The notes: a model not told the origin generated them from the letters alone. DNA of 34,870 nucleotides from an uncultured delta proteobacterium (GCA_903894755.1 CAITRH010000611.1:1-34870); one strand, 5' to 3'; positions 16,001 to 24,849 are shown, counted from the stretch's first letter. A program made the numbers and translations.

Positions 16001-16901
16001 CGACAACGGCGTGGCGAACGGCTCCACTGGGGACAAGTGCCGCGCGGACTGCAAACTCAAGTGCGGTGACGCCGTGAAGGACCCCGGCGAGCAGTGCGAC
16101 AACGGGACAGCGGCGAACACGGGGGGCTACGCCAAGTGCAACACGAACTGCACCCTCGGCCCCTGGTGCGGGGACGGCGTGAAGAACGGCGCCGAGCAGT
16201 GCGACGACGGTAGGAACGACGGCAGCTACGGCACGTGCAAGGCTGACTGCACGGCCGCCCCCTACTGTGGGGACAAGACGGTCACGACCCCCCCGGAGAT
16301 GTGCGACCTCGGTACGAGCAACAGCGCGACCGCATACGGCGCGGCGCTCTGCACCAACCGTTGCACGCCGGCCGCTTATTGCGGCGACAAGGCTGTGGAC
16401 GGCGCGTACGGCGAGCAGTGTGACGACGGCATCAACAGCGGACAGCCGGGCTCGTGCACGCTAGATTGCAAGGCCTTTGTCCCGTTGGTGTCGTGCGGCA
16501 ACGGCACGCTGGACACTCCCGAGCAGTGCGACAACGGTACGAGCAACGGCACGGCGACGAGTACCTGCGATATCCACTGCCGTCTGAAGTGCGGCAACGG
16601 ATACAAGGACTCTGGCGAGGAGTGCGACAACGGGGCGAACGACGGAACCTACGGCACGTGCAATCCGAACTGCACGCTGGCCGGATACTGCGGCGACGCG
16701 ATCAAGAACGGCCCCGAGCAGTGCGACAGTGGGAAGAATAACGCGGCGGCGTCCACCGCATACGGGACCGGCATCTGCACCACGGCGTGTATCTTTGCTC
16801 CCTACTGCGGAGACGGTCGCGTACAGTCGAAGTTCGGGGAAGAGTGCGACGGGTCCGCCTACTGCGATCCGACGTGCAAACTGCCGCCGCCGCCGAAGTA
16901 G
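13008..16901 (+). CDS. Giant cysteine-rich lipoprotein: DUF4215 repeats around a fibro-slime domain
   Basis: 1297 residues. The start is supported by GGAGGTG just upstream of ATG 13008. The N-terminus is a signal peptide with lipobox VASC (Cys19), then an acidic linker. I count about 11 DUF4215-type repeats (pattern CGDG...EQCDDGN...GDGCS..C) up to residue 640, then a fibro-slime domain at about 640-870 with its hallmark [18 protein letters not shown]. About 12 further repeats follow, mostly the shorter 'Myxococcus cysteine-rich' form ([12 protein letters not shown]). The domains are known from surface and fruiting-body/slime-related proteins of myxobacteria. A role in the outer-surface matrix, adhesion or predation is inference. 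The Asp/Asn-rich DDGN loops suggest calcium binding. It is monocistronic as far as I can see. Confidence 0.88.
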   Translation: MRWPVGFGAVLCAFVVASCGGNGSSNSTFTDESTDDGGGVDVSIRPGDAAVRYPDGSIFGEVDDASVGDVSVGDACVGDTCTTTSSNVCGDGKVDSAEQCDDGNSKPGDGCSGVCQIEPGYTCPTPAQPCIFTVQQTCGDGKIDGSEACDDANTLDGDGCSSTCQVESGYACSVPAQPCTKNPTPVCGDGTVNNVEQCDDGNVVAGDGCSVTCQIETGWTCPTPGKPCVTLEYCGDGVVQQAKGEECDDGNAIPGDGCSGVCKLEPGYACPSPGRTCVKTWICGNGRIDPGEACDDGNTVASDGCSADCTFVEPGYTCPLAANGTGGPCTKAPANVCGDAILSGVEQCDDGNTTPGDGCSVTCTVETGWTCPTAGNACTRIAYCGDRKVDLVLVEQCDDGNTTSGDGCSALCKLELNFVCLTPGLPCTSTVRCGDGKISGNETCDDGNAFPGDGCSSSCLVETGWQCPTSNARCVARRCGDGIVAGSEQCDDGNTTDLDGCSSNCRLQSRTDVVNPTTASTTQPHTTVHHYNCSYTTTVPLHQVCRETVCGNGFVEGTEQCDDGNNVSLDGCTPDCLLEPQCPGGSCVARCGDGILFDFANEQCDDGNVNDGDGCSKTCTIEDGFTCTKQVAAPPDHIDIPVVLRDFKYWNNGAASTNHPDYERYGCDRITAGLVQSSLVNRVPVFQWSGLTSTCGRQLTSATDFTDWYSDIDISVNTVPVRRSQRIDNVQLRLTRLGTAGNYSYVFDSATNEPYSSTGGFYPIDGRGWGNQAASHNFAFATELRYWFTYDATQSPTLDFSGDDDVWVFINNKLALDIGGLHPPQTGSFTLDATKATALGMVDKHVYEIALFHAERHTDASNFKLTLRGFVKASSLCLPVCGDGKVVGSEVCDDSKNDGSYGGCMPGCMTRGPFCGNAIEEKPPEACDNGVNAMTYGGSSRVCGPGCVFAPYCGDAVVSNGEQCDEGATNGAGYGHCTIGCTLGPRCGDSLIDTGEQCDNGVANGSTGDKCRADCKLKCGDAVKDPGEQCDNGTAANTGGYAKCNTNCTLGPWCGDGVKNGAEQCDDGRNDGSYGTCKADCTAAPYCGDKTVTTPPEMCDLGTSNSATAYGAALCTNRCTPAAYCGDKAVDGAYGEQCDDGINSGQPGSCTLDCKAFVPLVSCGNGTLDTPEQCDNGTSNGTATSTCDIHCRLKCGNGYKDSGEECDNGANDGTYGTCNPNCTLAGYCGDAIKNGPEQCDSGKNNAAASTAYGTGICTTACIFAPYCGDGRVQSKFGEECDGSAYCDPTCKLPPPPK

Positions 16902-17028
16902 GAAATCCTGGCCCATTCGATAGTAGAGCAAAATCGTGGGCGCAAACTCTCGATCGAGCCGTTTCATCTTCCCTTGAGCGACGTTCCGCCCTAACCTCGC
17001 GCCTGGACAACAACGAGGCACGTCTAAC

Positions 17029-17808
17029 ATGGCCAAGCAGGTAACCGACAGATTGGGCGCAATCGAACTGGTGGTGGCGGCAGCAGAAATCGAGGCTGCG
17101 CAGGTGCAGAATGCGTTCTCAGAGACCTACACTCCCTACCTCAAACCGCAGGAAACGCTCCCCGATCTCGGGCTGGCGGCGCATCTGATCGCACGGGCGA
17201 TGCAGGCGCGCGCGCAAACCATGAAGGCGGCCAGCGACGCTCACGATCGAGAGCTCTCTGACGACGCGGCCCCACGGGAGACTCGGGATGCGGCAGCAGC
17301 AGCCCTCACTGCCGAGGTGGTGGCCATGCGCGCTACGGTCGAGAGCACGTTTGGAAGTGCCCAATTGAAGGTGCTCGGTATCGAGGGGCGGGCTGATGAC
17401 GAGCCAAAGGCTATCCTGTCCAAGGCCCAAAAGCTCGTTGTCGCTCTAAAGGACCCATCGGTCGAGTGGCCGAAACCTATACGCAAGGGGGTCAAGGTCG
17501 ATCCGACAGCCTGGGTCGATGATCTCGAGACCCATATCGCTACACTGCAGGCCGCATTGAAAGACGTAGCCCGAGAGGTGCGCGAGGCCCAGCAGACCCT
17601 CGACGCCAAAACCAGCGCCCTTGCGGAAAGCGACGCGATGTTCGCTCGCGGAGCCGGTTGGCTGTCGGCGACGTTCCGGCTGATCGGCAACGAGAGCGCA
17701 GCGAGCAAGGTCCGTCCGTCAAACCGCCGTCCAGGCCGAGCCTCCGAACCCGATGAGCCGCACCCGACGGCGCCCGCACCGCTACCTATCGAGCCAGCGA
17801 AGGTGTAA
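17029..17808 (+). CDS. Alanine-rich helical hypothetical protein
   Basis: 259 residues, not recognised. It is nearly all helical by composition, rich in Ala, Glu and Lys, with probable coiled-coil stretches around residues 60-110 and 170-205, and a Pro-rich tail (PHPTAPAPLPIEPAKV). There is no signal peptide, no membrane helix and no cysteine. The gene stands alone between the giant lipoprotein and the DUF29/kinase pair. Its 3' end and following sequence are duplicated in decayed form at 22388-22512, beyond the kinase gene. That suggests this gene was part of a segmental duplication. Confidence 0.65.
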   Translation: MAKQVTDRLGAIELVVAAAEIEAAQVQNAFSETYTPYLKPQETLPDLGLAAHLIARAMQARAQTMKAASDAHDRELSDDAAPRETRDAAAAALTAEVVAMRATVESTFGSAQLKVLGIEGRADDEPKAILSKAQKLVVALKDPSVEWPKPIRKGVKVDPTAWVDDLETHIATLQAALKDVAREVREAQQTLDAKTSALAESDAMFARGAGWLSATFRLIGNESAASKVRPSNRRPGRASEPDEPHPTAPAPLPIEPAKV

Positions 17809-17848
17809 GTGCCTTGAACTCCCAGTCCTATCGCGTGTTTTGCGCGCC

Positions 17849-18058
17849 AAGGACCCTTCCGACGCGGTGGGCAAGCGACGTGGCGGCTGCAACTACCCTT
17901 CCGACGCGGTGGGCAAGCGAGGTAGCGGCCGCAAGGACCCTTGGAACGTGGTGGGCAAGCGAGGTAGCGGTCGCAACGACCCTTGGAACGCGTTAGGCAA
18001 GCGAGGTAGCGGTCGCAACGACCCTTGGAACGCGTTGGGCAAACGATGTGCGCGTTCC
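17849..18058. repeat. 42-bp tandem repeat array (middle array)
   Basis: Five units of 42 bp, starting with AAGGACCCTTCCGACG at 17849 and sharing the core GTGGGCAAGCGAGGT. In one frame they encode the 14-residue unit DPSDAVGKRGGGRN with variants (PWNALGKRGSG). The array is preceded by about 70 bases (17776-17848) almost identical to those before the array at 22509. It lies between the hypothetical gene and DUF29 and is in frame with DUF29, but an N-terminal extension built of such repeats is unlikely. The stretch 17809-18145 holds no other gene. Confidence 0.88.
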
Positions 18059-18145
18059 ACTGGCCGATCTTTGCACTTGAGATCGAACCGATTTCGCGTT
18101 ACCTGCAAAGTGGATCGAAGCCCCGCCCATTTGGAGTCTCACGCC

Positions 18146-18589
18146 ATGCAGTCCGTATCTGAACTTTACCATCGGGACTATCACGCATGGCTTGACCGCC
18201 ACGCCCAACTTCTCCGTGAAGGCAGATTTGGAGAAGTGGATCAGCAACATCTCGTGGAGGAGCTTGAGTCCATGGGGAGGCGCGAGCGCAATGAAATTGT
18301 CAGCCGCCTGAACATCCTGATCGCCCATCTTTTGAAGTGGCAGTATCAACCGGAACGACGTACCCATAGCTGGCGAGGTTCCATCGTCGAGCAGCGCGTT
18401 CAAGTACGGCGTGAGCTTCGACTGAGCCCCAGTCTCAAGCCTTTCCTTGCCAGTGCGATCGTCGAGGCCTATCCCGATGCGGTCCACATTGCGGTGCAAG
18501 AAACCGAGCTCAACGAGCCTATCTTTCCAAAGGAATGTCCATACACCGACCAGATGCTCTTGGATGAGGAGCATTGGCCGGTGCGATGA
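18146..18589 (+). CDS. DUF29 family protein
   Basis: 147 residues from ATG 18146, preceded by a TTTGGAG ribosome-binding site. It matches the DUF29 pattern: SELYHRDYHAWLDRHAQLLREGRF, then DQQHLVEELESMGRRERNE, HLLKWQYQPERR and SWRGSIVEQR. DUF29 proteins are small helical proteins widespread in cyanobacteria and some proteobacteria; no biochemical role is established. It lies 45 bases upstream of a kinase gene on the same strand, so the two are probably co-transcribed. The open frame extends upstream through the 42-bp array, but the family homology begins at this methionine. Confidence 0.9.
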   Translation: MQSVSELYHRDYHAWLDRHAQLLREGRFGEVDQQHLVEELESMGRRERNEIVSRLNILIAHLLKWQYQPERRTHSWRGSIVEQRVQVRRELRLSPSLKPFLASAIVEAYPDAVHIAVQETELNEPIFPKECPYTDQMLLDEEHWPVR

Positions 18590-18634
18590 GACTCCCCTCA
18601 CTCGCCGCGGGGCCTTAAAGATAAGGAAAGACCT

Positions 18635-21600
18635 ATGTCATCACTTCAACCGATTACCGGTGACTTCACGGGGACGAACCGCTTCAAGGTGCTCCGCCGC
18701 CTTGGGGCGGGTGGCATGGGCGTGGTGTACGAAGCCCACGATAAAGTACGAGATATGCCCGTGGCCCTCAAGACCATGCAGCGCATGGACCCCACGGCAC
18801 TCTACCGCTTCAAAAACGAGTTCCGCGCTTTGGCCGACGTCTCCCACCCCAACTTGGCAGCCCTCTATGACTTCGTCACCGACCACGGTCAGGTGTTCTT
18901 CACCATGGAGCTCGTCGAAGGAAACGACTTCCTCAGCTATGTCCGCAGCGTCCGCGGTGACAGCGGGATGGCCTTCGCAGCCACCGTCGATGCCTCCTAC
19001 CGCTTTTCAAAAATGCTCCCCGTGGCACCTGCCACCTCCACGGGATGCTGCGATGTGGACAAGTTGCGCCTAGCGCTGCGTCAACTGGTGGCAGGCGTCT
19101 CTGCCCTCCATGTCGCAGGCAAACTGCACCGGGACATCAAGCCCTCCAATGTGCTGGTAACGCCCGAAGGACGGGTGGTGTTGCTCGACTTTGGTCTGGT
19201 CACCAACGTGGAACAGCAGGAAGCGGTCAGTCGCGCTGTGGTCGGCACGGCCGAATACATGTCGCCCGAACAGGCGTCTGGCGGGGAGCTCAGTGAGGCC
19301 ACGGACTGGTACAGTGTCGGAAGCATGCTGTACGAGGCTCTCACGGGAATACTGCCTTTCCAAGGGAACTTTCTGCAAATCCTCCTAGACAAGCAGCGTT
19401 TCGACGTCAAGCCTCCGAGCTCACTGGCCGTCGTGCCGCCCGATCTCGATGCTCTCTGTGTCGAGTTGCTCCGTCACGACCCGAAGCAACGACCGGGTGG
19501 TCCGGAACTGCTGCAACGTCTGGGAGGGCCTCAGGAGCGGACCCAGCAGGTCACGCAGACCGGCGGCACGGCGGAGGTCCTCTTGGTAGGACGGGACCCA
19601 CACATGGAGCGCTTGCGCGTGGCATTTCGCCACACGGAACAGAACCAGACGGCGGTGGTCTGGGTGCATGGCAGCACCGGGATGGGCAAGAGTGCTCTCT
19701 TGCAGCGCTTTGTGGACTCACTGGCTTGCGATGCACGCACCGTGGTGTTCGCCGGGCGCTGCTACGAGCGGGAGAATGTCGCGTTCAAAGCGTTCGACAG
19801 TCTGGTGGACGGCCTGTCGGGCTACCTTCGGGGGTTGCCACAAGAAGAAGCGTCGGCCCTCTTGCCCGTCGAAATACTGTCGTTGACCCGGGTGTTTCCC
19901 GTGCTTGAACGGGTTCCTGCGGTGGCTGCGGTGCCGCGACGGGTCATCCCCATTGCCGATCCACAGGAGCGCCGTCGTCGTGCGCTTCGTGCATTCCGGG
20001 AGCTTCTCCATCGTTTGGCGATGAGCAATCCAGTGGTGTTGTGGCTCGACGACCTGCAGTGGGGAGACACGGACAGTGCGCAAATGCTTGCGGAGGTGCT
20101 CCGTCCGCCCGATCCCCCGGTGCTGCTGGTGCTTCTGAGCTTTCGCACGGAGGAGGCCGAGGCCAGTCCGTTTCTCACGATGCTGCGGGACCCGCGCGTG
20201 GGAGACTTGACCGCAGTGCGCCAAGAAACGATCGGAGTTGGGCCTCTCGAGGCGGAGGATGCAGAGCGGCTTGCCGTCCAACTGTTGCGGGAGTCCAATG
20301 ACACTCTTGCCAAGCGCATTGCGCAGGAGTCGCAAGGGAGCCCGTACTTTGTCGACGAGCTGGTTCGCTTTGCCGAGACAGGCGGGGCTGTGGAGGGGTT
20401 GCCCCTTCGCTTGGATGATGCCCTGTATCAGCGCATTTCGGCGCTTCCCGACGAGCCTGTGGAACTGCTTCGTGTGGTGGCGGTTGCGGGGGGGCTGGTG
20501 AGTGAAGACGTGGCTCTTTATGTGGCGGGACTCAAGGGAGATGCCGCGCGAAGGGGGGTGGCGCTACTTCGGGCGCAGCATCTGATTCGCACGAGGCTCG
20601 GTGGCTCTGCGCTCGATACGTTCCATGACCGGGTACGGGAGACAGTCCTGGGTCGTCTCGAACCCGAAGCGACGAGGGGGCTGCACGCACGGTTGGCTGT
20701 GGCGCTGCTGGCAGCGGGTCAAGACGACCCCGATGTGCTTACGGAGCACTTCTTTGCTGCAGGCAACAAGGAGCGGGAAATCGAGTTTGCACTGCTTGCG
20801 GCGAGCAAGGCCGAAGGGGCTCTCGCCTTCGACCGGGCCGTGAAGCTTTACGAGAGATTGCTGGAGGTCGCGGGGCCCGAGGCTCCTGAGGCAAAGGAAT
20901 GGGGACAGAAGCTGGCGGACGCTTTGCATAATGCGGGTCGGTACCCCCTCGCGGCGGAGCAGCGACTGCGGTTGGCCGCAGTGGATCTGGACAGAAGGAA
21001 TGCGCTGGTTCTCAGGAGGCGGGCTGCCGAGGAGTTCCTGTGCAGCGGGCACTTCGAAAGGGGCAACGCACTGCTCGAGGAGGTGCTTCGGTCCCTTGGC
21101 TACTTCGTGCCAAAGTCGCCCTGGGTCGCGCTTCTGGCTCTTCTCATGGCGCGGCTGGTCCTGCGCGTGCGAGGCATGCGAGTAGACACTGTAAACCAAG
21201 GGACGGAGCGCTTGTCGGGCGAAGCCCTTCGCACCGAAGCGCTGACTGCAGCAGGAGCGGGGCTGTCCATGACCGACAACGTTCGTGGAAGCTATTTCCA
21301 GGTGCGTGCATTGCTCCGTTCCCTCGACGAAGGCCACCTGTTGCCGCTCATTCGCGCGTTCGCGCTCGAAACGTGCTTTTCGGCGTCGTTGGGGCGAAAG
21401 ACGCAAGTTCGGACGTTTCAACTTCTCTCCCAAACGGAGCGTCTGGTAGAGCGGTGTTCCCTTCCCGATGCCCAGGGCTGGTTGGCTGCGGCCAGAGGCT
21501 TTGCCTACTATTGGCTTGGGGACTGGCCCCTTGGGCGAAAGCATCTTCTCGAAGCGGCCCAGATATTCTTCGAGCAGTGCACCGGGGAGACATGGGCGCG

Positions 21601-22366
21601 GGCAACGGTATACACAGTTGCTTTTCGAGGGCTCTTGAACCTGGGAGAGCTGCGTGAGCTCTCCGAGCGCGTCCTGCCCACCCTTCGCGAAATGGAAGCT
21701 GTCGGCGATGTTTTTGGTATCTGTAACTTGCGCACCTCCCCACTTCTCGGGATCCGTCTGGCTCAGGACGATCTAGATGTTGCCGACAGCGAACTCGAAC
21801 AGGTAGCCAAGGTCTTACCATCGCGCTTCACTTTGCAGCGTTACTTTCATATGATAGGTCGGGCGCAGCTCGAATTGTACCGCGGGGATCGAAAGGCAGC
21901 CGTCGCGTGGATGGAGGGGCACTGGACAGCCCTTCGTCGTTCCCTGTTGCTGCGTATGAGTATCATTCGCTTGATAGCATGGGACCTCCGCGGGCGTGCA
22001 TCTCTTGCCTATGCCTCCCAGTTGCAAGGCACCGAGCGAACGCAACTGCTCTTAGCTGCGGAGGCCATCGCAAAGCGCCTCGCTTGCGAAGGGTATGGAG
22101 TCTCGGACGGCTTCGCAGCGCAGTTGCGCGCCGGGGTCCTGGCGCAACGAGGCCATCGCGAGGAGGCAATGCGCTCCGCGGAACTGGCCCAGCGGGCCTT
22201 CGAAGGGGCGTCCATGAAGCTCCATGCAGCGGCAAGTCGCTGGTGCCAAGGGGTGCTTTTGGGCGATGCCGCGCGCGTTGCCGAGGCCCGAAAAGTGTTC
22301 GAGAGCGAGGGGGTGCGTCGCCCGGACCGCTTTGCGGCGATGTTGGCGCCGGGACTGCTGGAGTAA
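18635..22366 (+). CDS. PknK-like serine/threonine kinase with AAA ATPase and TPR-like domain (copy 1)
   Basis: 1243 residues. The N-terminal Hanks-type kinase (about residues 15-290) has the Gly loop GAGGMGVVYE, VALK, LHRDIKPSNVL (near 166), DFGLV (near 186) and GTAEYMSPEQA. An AAA_16/STAND-like ATPase follows, with Walker A GSTGMGKSALL (near 345) and Walker B VVLWLDDLQWGD (near 468). The C-terminal 600 residues are helical, TPR-like, probably for ligand or partner binding. The architecture matches PknK-type signalling kinases abundant in myxobacteria. Catalytic residues look intact. ATG 18635 follows AAGGAAAG. It is clearly paralogous to the protein at 30084-33791 (shared RFKVLRRLG, TMELVEG, FLSYV). 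It lies upstream of the nos operon on the same strand, separated by about 500 bases of repeats. Confidence 0.92.
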   Translation: MSSLQPITGDFTGTNRFKVLRRLGAGGMGVVYEAHDKVRDMPVALKTMQRMDPTALYRFKNEFRALADVSHPNLAALYDFVTDHGQVFFTMELVEGNDFLSYVRSVRGDSGMAFAATVDASYRFSKMLPVAPATSTGCCDVDKLRLALRQLVAGVSALHVAGKLHRDIKPSNVLVTPEGRVVLLDFGLVTNVEQQEAVSRAVVGTAEYMSPEQASGGELSEATDWYSVGSMLYEALTGILPFQGNFLQILLDKQRFDVKPPSSLAVVPPDLDALCVELLRHDPKQRPGGPELLQRLGGPQERTQQVTQTGGTAEVLLVGRDPHMERLRVAFRHTEQNQTAVVWVHGSTGMGKSALLQRFVDSLACDARTVVFAGRCYERENVAFKAFDSLVDGLSGYLRGLPQEEASALLPVEILSLTRVFPVLERVPAVAAVPRRVIPIADPQERRRRALRAFRELLHRLAMSNPVVLWLDDLQWGDTDSAQMLAEVLRPPDPPVLLVLLSFRTEEAEASPFLTMLRDPRVGDLTAVRQETIGVGPLEAEDAERLAVQLLRESNDTLAKRIAQESQGSPYFVDELVRFAETGGAVEGLPLRLDDALYQRISALPDEPVELLRVVAVAGGLVSEDVALYVAGLKGDAARRGVALLRAQHLIRTRLGGSALDTFHDRVRETVLGRLEPEATRGLHARLAVALLAAGQDDPDVLTEHFFAAGNKEREIEFALLAASKAEGALAFDRAVKLYERLLEVAGPEAPEAKEWGQKLADALHNAGRYPLAAEQRLRLAAVDLDRRNALVLRRRAAEEFLCSGHFERGNALLEEVLRSLGYFVPKSPWVALLALLMARLVLRVRGMRVDTVNQGTERLSGEALRTEALTAAGAGLSMTDNVRGSYFQVRALLRSLDEGHLLPLIRAFALETCFSASLGRKTQVRTFQLLSQTERLVERCSLPDAQGWLAAARGFAYYWLGDWPLGRKHLLEAAQIFFEQCTGETWARATVYTVAFRGLLNLGELRELSERVLPTLREMEAVGDVFGICNLRTSPLLGIRLAQDDLDVADSELEQVAKVLPSRFTLQRYFHMIGRAQLELYRGDRKAAVAWMEGHWTALRRSLLLRMSIIRLIAWDLRGRASLAYASQLQGTERTQLLLAAEAIAKRLACEGYGVSDGFAAQLRAGVLAQRGHREEAMRSAELAQRAFEGASMKLHAAASRWCQGVLLGDAARVAEARKVFESEGVRRPDRFAAMLAPGLLE

Positions 22367-22387
22367 GCGTCAGGTTCATGCGGTCTA

Positions 22388-22470
22388 GCCAAAGGGTATT
22401 CTGTCCAAGGCCCAAAGCCCAAGCCAACAGCCATCGCACCACTACCTGCCGCCCCAGCGAGGGCGTAAGT
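22388..22470 (+). pseudogene. Decayed copy of the 17029-17808 gene's 3' end
   Basis: GCCAAAGGGTATTCTGTCC at 22388 matches 17403-17421 with two differences. After a deletion of about 320 bases relative to that gene, the sequence rejoins the copy near its end (GCACC-CTACCT...CCAGCGA) and continues with near identity past the stop codon into the spacer that precedes the 42-bp array. The reading frame is shifted. It is a truncated segmental duplicate, in the same orientation as the original. Confidence 0.75.
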
Positions 22471-22508
22471 GCCTGGAACTCCCAGTCCTATCGCGTGTTT
22501 TGCGCGCC

Positions 22509-22718
22509 AAGGACCCTTCCGACGCCGTGGGCAAGCGAGGTGGCGGCTGCAAGGACCCCGCCTACGCCGTGGGCAAGCGAGGTGAAGGTCGCAACGACCC
22601 TTCGGACGCGGTGGGCAAGCGAGGTGGCGGTCGCAACGACCCTTCCGACGTGGTGGGCAAGCGAGGTGACGCGCGCAACGACCCTTCCTACGCGGTAAGC
22701 AAGCGAGGTGACGCGCGC
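22509..22718. repeat. 42-bp tandem repeat array (right array)
   Basis: Five 42-bp units from AAGGACCCTTCCGACG at 22509, with the same core GTGGGCAAGCGAGGT as the middle array. Units 4 and 5 share a variant end, GACGCGCGC. The preceding 70 bases match 17776-17848. It occupies the gap between the kinase gene and nosZ; the stretch 22367-22871 holds no intact gene. Confidence 0.88.
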
Positions 22719-22728
22719 ATGCGTCTAG

Positions 22729-22777
22729 GGTTGCTGTCAACCAAGCGTGAGAGCGCGATATGACAAAAATCATGGTC
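22729..22777 (+). promoter_or_regulatory. Candidate operator region upstream of nosZ
   Basis: Two inverted repeats lie here: GGTTG-N4-CAACC (22729-22742), the same size as a Crp/Fnr 5-4-5 site but with a different half-site from TTGAT-N4-ATCAA, and TGAC-N10-GTCA (22761-22777). They lie 95-145 bases before the nosZ start, directly after the 42-bp array. They could bind the Crp/Fnr protein encoded at 29369-30067, but nothing in the sequence proves it. Confidence 0.3.
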
Positions 22778-22822
22778 ACGCAGCCAAGCGGCATTAAACC
22801 ACTCTCAAGCTGGAACCAGGCG

Positions 22823-22840
22823 TCGAAGGGGGTCCTTCGA
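22823..22840 (+). promoter_or_regulatory. Small hairpin in the nosZ leader
   Basis: TCGAAGG-GGGT-CCTTCGA forms a seven-pair stem with a four-base loop, 31 bases before the nosZ start and about 18 before its ribosome-binding site (GAGGGAGAGG). No T-run follows, so it is not an ordinary terminator. It may stabilise the mRNA or be the 3' part of a decayed repeat, as TTAAACCA lies just upstream at 22793. Confidence 0.3.
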
Positions 22841-22871
22841 GAAATGCCTTGTGCAGCGAGGGAGAGGTTTT

Positions 22872-24845
22872 ATGAAGGTCAAGCTGATAAGCGCACTCAT
22901 CGGGGGAGCAGCCATCGTCGTGGCGGCGGTGTACGGATGTAGCAAGGCGGGTCCAACCCCGCCCGCGTCGGTGGGCGCCTCCACCTCAGTCAAGGACCTT
23001 ATGGCCAAGCGTGGGTTGAGCGAGGCTGACGTAGAGGCAGCCCTTCGCACCTACATGCCCACGGGGAAACTCGATGACTACATGATTTTCGCATCGGGTG
23101 GCCAATCCGGACAGGTGCTTGCTATTGGAGTCCCCTCAATGCGCCTGCTCAAGGTCATTGGTGTGTTCACTCCCGAGCCATGGCAGGGATATGGCTACGG
23201 TGGCAACGATGGAAACGAGGTGCTGGCGCAGGGAAAACAGGGGACTCACGCCCTCACGTGGGCGGACGTGCACCACCCCAACCTCTCCGAGACCAAGGGG
23301 GACTACGATGGCAAGTTCTTGTTTGTAAACGACAAGGCAAACGCAAGGGTGGCAGTCATCGACCTCGAAGACTTCATGACCAAGCAAATTGTCGCCAATC
23401 CGCTCGTTGCCAGCGACCATGGAGGCGCCTTTGTCACCCCCAACACCGACTATGTGATCGAAACCAGCCAATACCCGGCTCCACTTGGACGTGAATACGC
23501 TCCACTGAGCGAGTACAAAGACAAGTACCGCGGGTTGGCGATGTTCTGGAAATTCGACCGTACCAAGGGACGTATCGACAAGGACGCCAGTTGGGCTGTG
23601 GAGCTTCCACCGTACACCCAAGACCTTGCCGATGCGGGCAAGCTTGTGAGCGATGGTTATGTCTTTATCAACTCGTTCAACACGGAAATGGCCATTGGAG
23701 GAACGCTGGACGGAAAGCCTCCCATCGAGTCCGGAGCGTCGCAGAACGACATGGACTACCTCCATGTGATCGACTGGAAGAAAGCGGAAGCCCTGATTGC
23801 AGCAGGCAAAGGGACCGTCATCAAAGGCATTCGCGTTCTGCCTCTGGCAGTGGCCGGGTCCGAGGGGGTCCTTCATCTCATTGGCGAGTCCAAGAGTCCG
23901 CACGGTGTCGATGTTACCCCCGATGGCACGGAGATCGTTGTTGGTGGCAAGCTCGATACGCATGCGACAGTGTTCAGCTTTGCAAAGATCAAGGCACTGA
24001 TCGATGAGAAGCGGTACGAATCAAGGGACGCCTACGGGATTCCTGTGCTCCCCTTCAAGGATTCGATTCGAGGCCAGGCGGAAATAGGACTTGGGCCGCT
24101 CCATACGGTGTTCGACGACAAGGGGTTTGCGTACACGTCGGTGTTTATCGATAGCGTTGTTGCCAAGTGGTCGCTCAAGGACCTCAAGGTCGTCGACAAA
24201 ACTCCGGCCCATTACAACATTGGACATATCCTAGCTGCCGAAGGCGACACGGTGAGCCCTGATGGCCACTACGTGGTGGCGATGAACAAGATGTCCCTCG
24301 ACCGGTTTGCCAACGTGGGACCGCTGTTTCCACAGAATTTCCAGCTGATCGACATCGACGGGGAGCGCATGCGCCTCCTGGCCGACATGCCCATTGGCAT
24401 CGGCGAGCCACATTACTCCCAGATGATCAAGATGGACAAGCTCAAACCCATCAAGATCTACAAAGTCGGGACAAATCCGTACACTGGCAAGAGAGATCCC
24501 TTTGCAACGGTGGGTGGAAAAGAGCGCATCGAGCGTAAGGGGGATGTGGTCGACGTGTACATGACCGCTATCCGAAGCCACTTTACCCCGGACCAGATCG
24601 TGGTGGAAGAAGGGGACACGGTAAACCTCCACATTACGAGCCTGGAGCAATCGGAGGATCAAACCCACGGCTTCACCATCAACATGTACAACATCGATTT
24701 GAGCTTGGAGCCCGGAAAACACGAGAACGTCACGTTCAAGGCCGACATGCCAGGGGTTTACCCCATGTACTGCACCGAGTTCTGCTCGGCCCTTCACTTG
24801 GAGATGGCAGGATACTTCCTGGTCCGTCCCAAGGGAACGAAGTAG
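22872..24845 (+). CDS. nosZ: Nitrous oxide reductase, clade II type
   Basis: 657 residues from ATG 22872, preceded by GAGGGAGAGG. It reduces N2O to N2 in the periplasm using the CuZ and CuA centres. The N-terminus is a Sec-type signal, not the twin-arginine signal of clade I, and ends in a lipobox-like VYGC (Cys23), so the enzyme may be lipid-anchored. The beta-propeller carries DVHHP (His134, His135) and the region GDYDGKFLFVNDKANARV; further histidines lie in SPHGVDV, GPLHTVF, NIGHIL and EPHYSQM. The C-terminal cupredoxin domain has the CuA ligands: His599, Cys634, Cys638, His642 and Met645 (motif CTEFCSALHLEM). All key residues are present. It heads an operon with an electron donor and assembly genes. 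Confidence 0.96.
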   Translation: MKVKLISALIGGAAIVVAAVYGCSKAGPTPPASVGASTSVKDLMAKRGLSEADVEAALRTYMPTGKLDDYMIFASGGQSGQVLAIGVPSMRLLKVIGVFTPEPWQGYGYGGNDGNEVLAQGKQGTHALTWADVHHPNLSETKGDYDGKFLFVNDKANARVAVIDLEDFMTKQIVANPLVASDHGGAFVTPNTDYVIETSQYPAPLGREYAPLSEYKDKYRGLAMFWKFDRTKGRIDKDASWAVELPPYTQDLADAGKLVSDGYVFINSFNTEMAIGGTLDGKPPIESGASQNDMDYLHVIDWKKAEALIAAGKGTVIKGIRVLPLAVAGSEGVLHLIGESKSPHGVDVTPDGTEIVVGGKLDTHATVFSFAKIKALIDEKRYESRDAYGIPVLPFKDSIRGQAEIGLGPLHTVFDDKGFAYTSVFIDSVVAKWSLKDLKVVDKTPAHYNIGHILAAEGDTVSPDGHYVVAMNKMSLDRFANVGPLFPQNFQLIDIDGERMRLLADMPIGIGEPHYSQMIKMDKLKPIKIYKVGTNPYTGKRDPFATVGGKERIERKGDVVDVYMTAIRSHFTPDQIVVEEGDTVNLHITSLEQSEDQTHGFTINMYNIDLSLEPGKHENVTFKADMPGVYPMYCTEFCSALHLEMAGYFLVRPKGTK

Positions 24846-24849
24846 GAAC

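Noticed and set aside
17753-18145. 42-bp array as an N-terminal part of the DUF29 protein
   Set aside because: The frame is open only because the repeat is a multiple of 3. DUF29 homology begins at 18146, which has its own ribosome-binding site.
20564-21544. Minus-strand ORF of 326 codons in the first kinase gene
   Set aside because: Shadow frame in the TPR-like region, with no domain or start signal.
17849-22718. CRISPR array
   Set aside because: The repeats are directly tandem with no unique spacers, and no cas genes are present.
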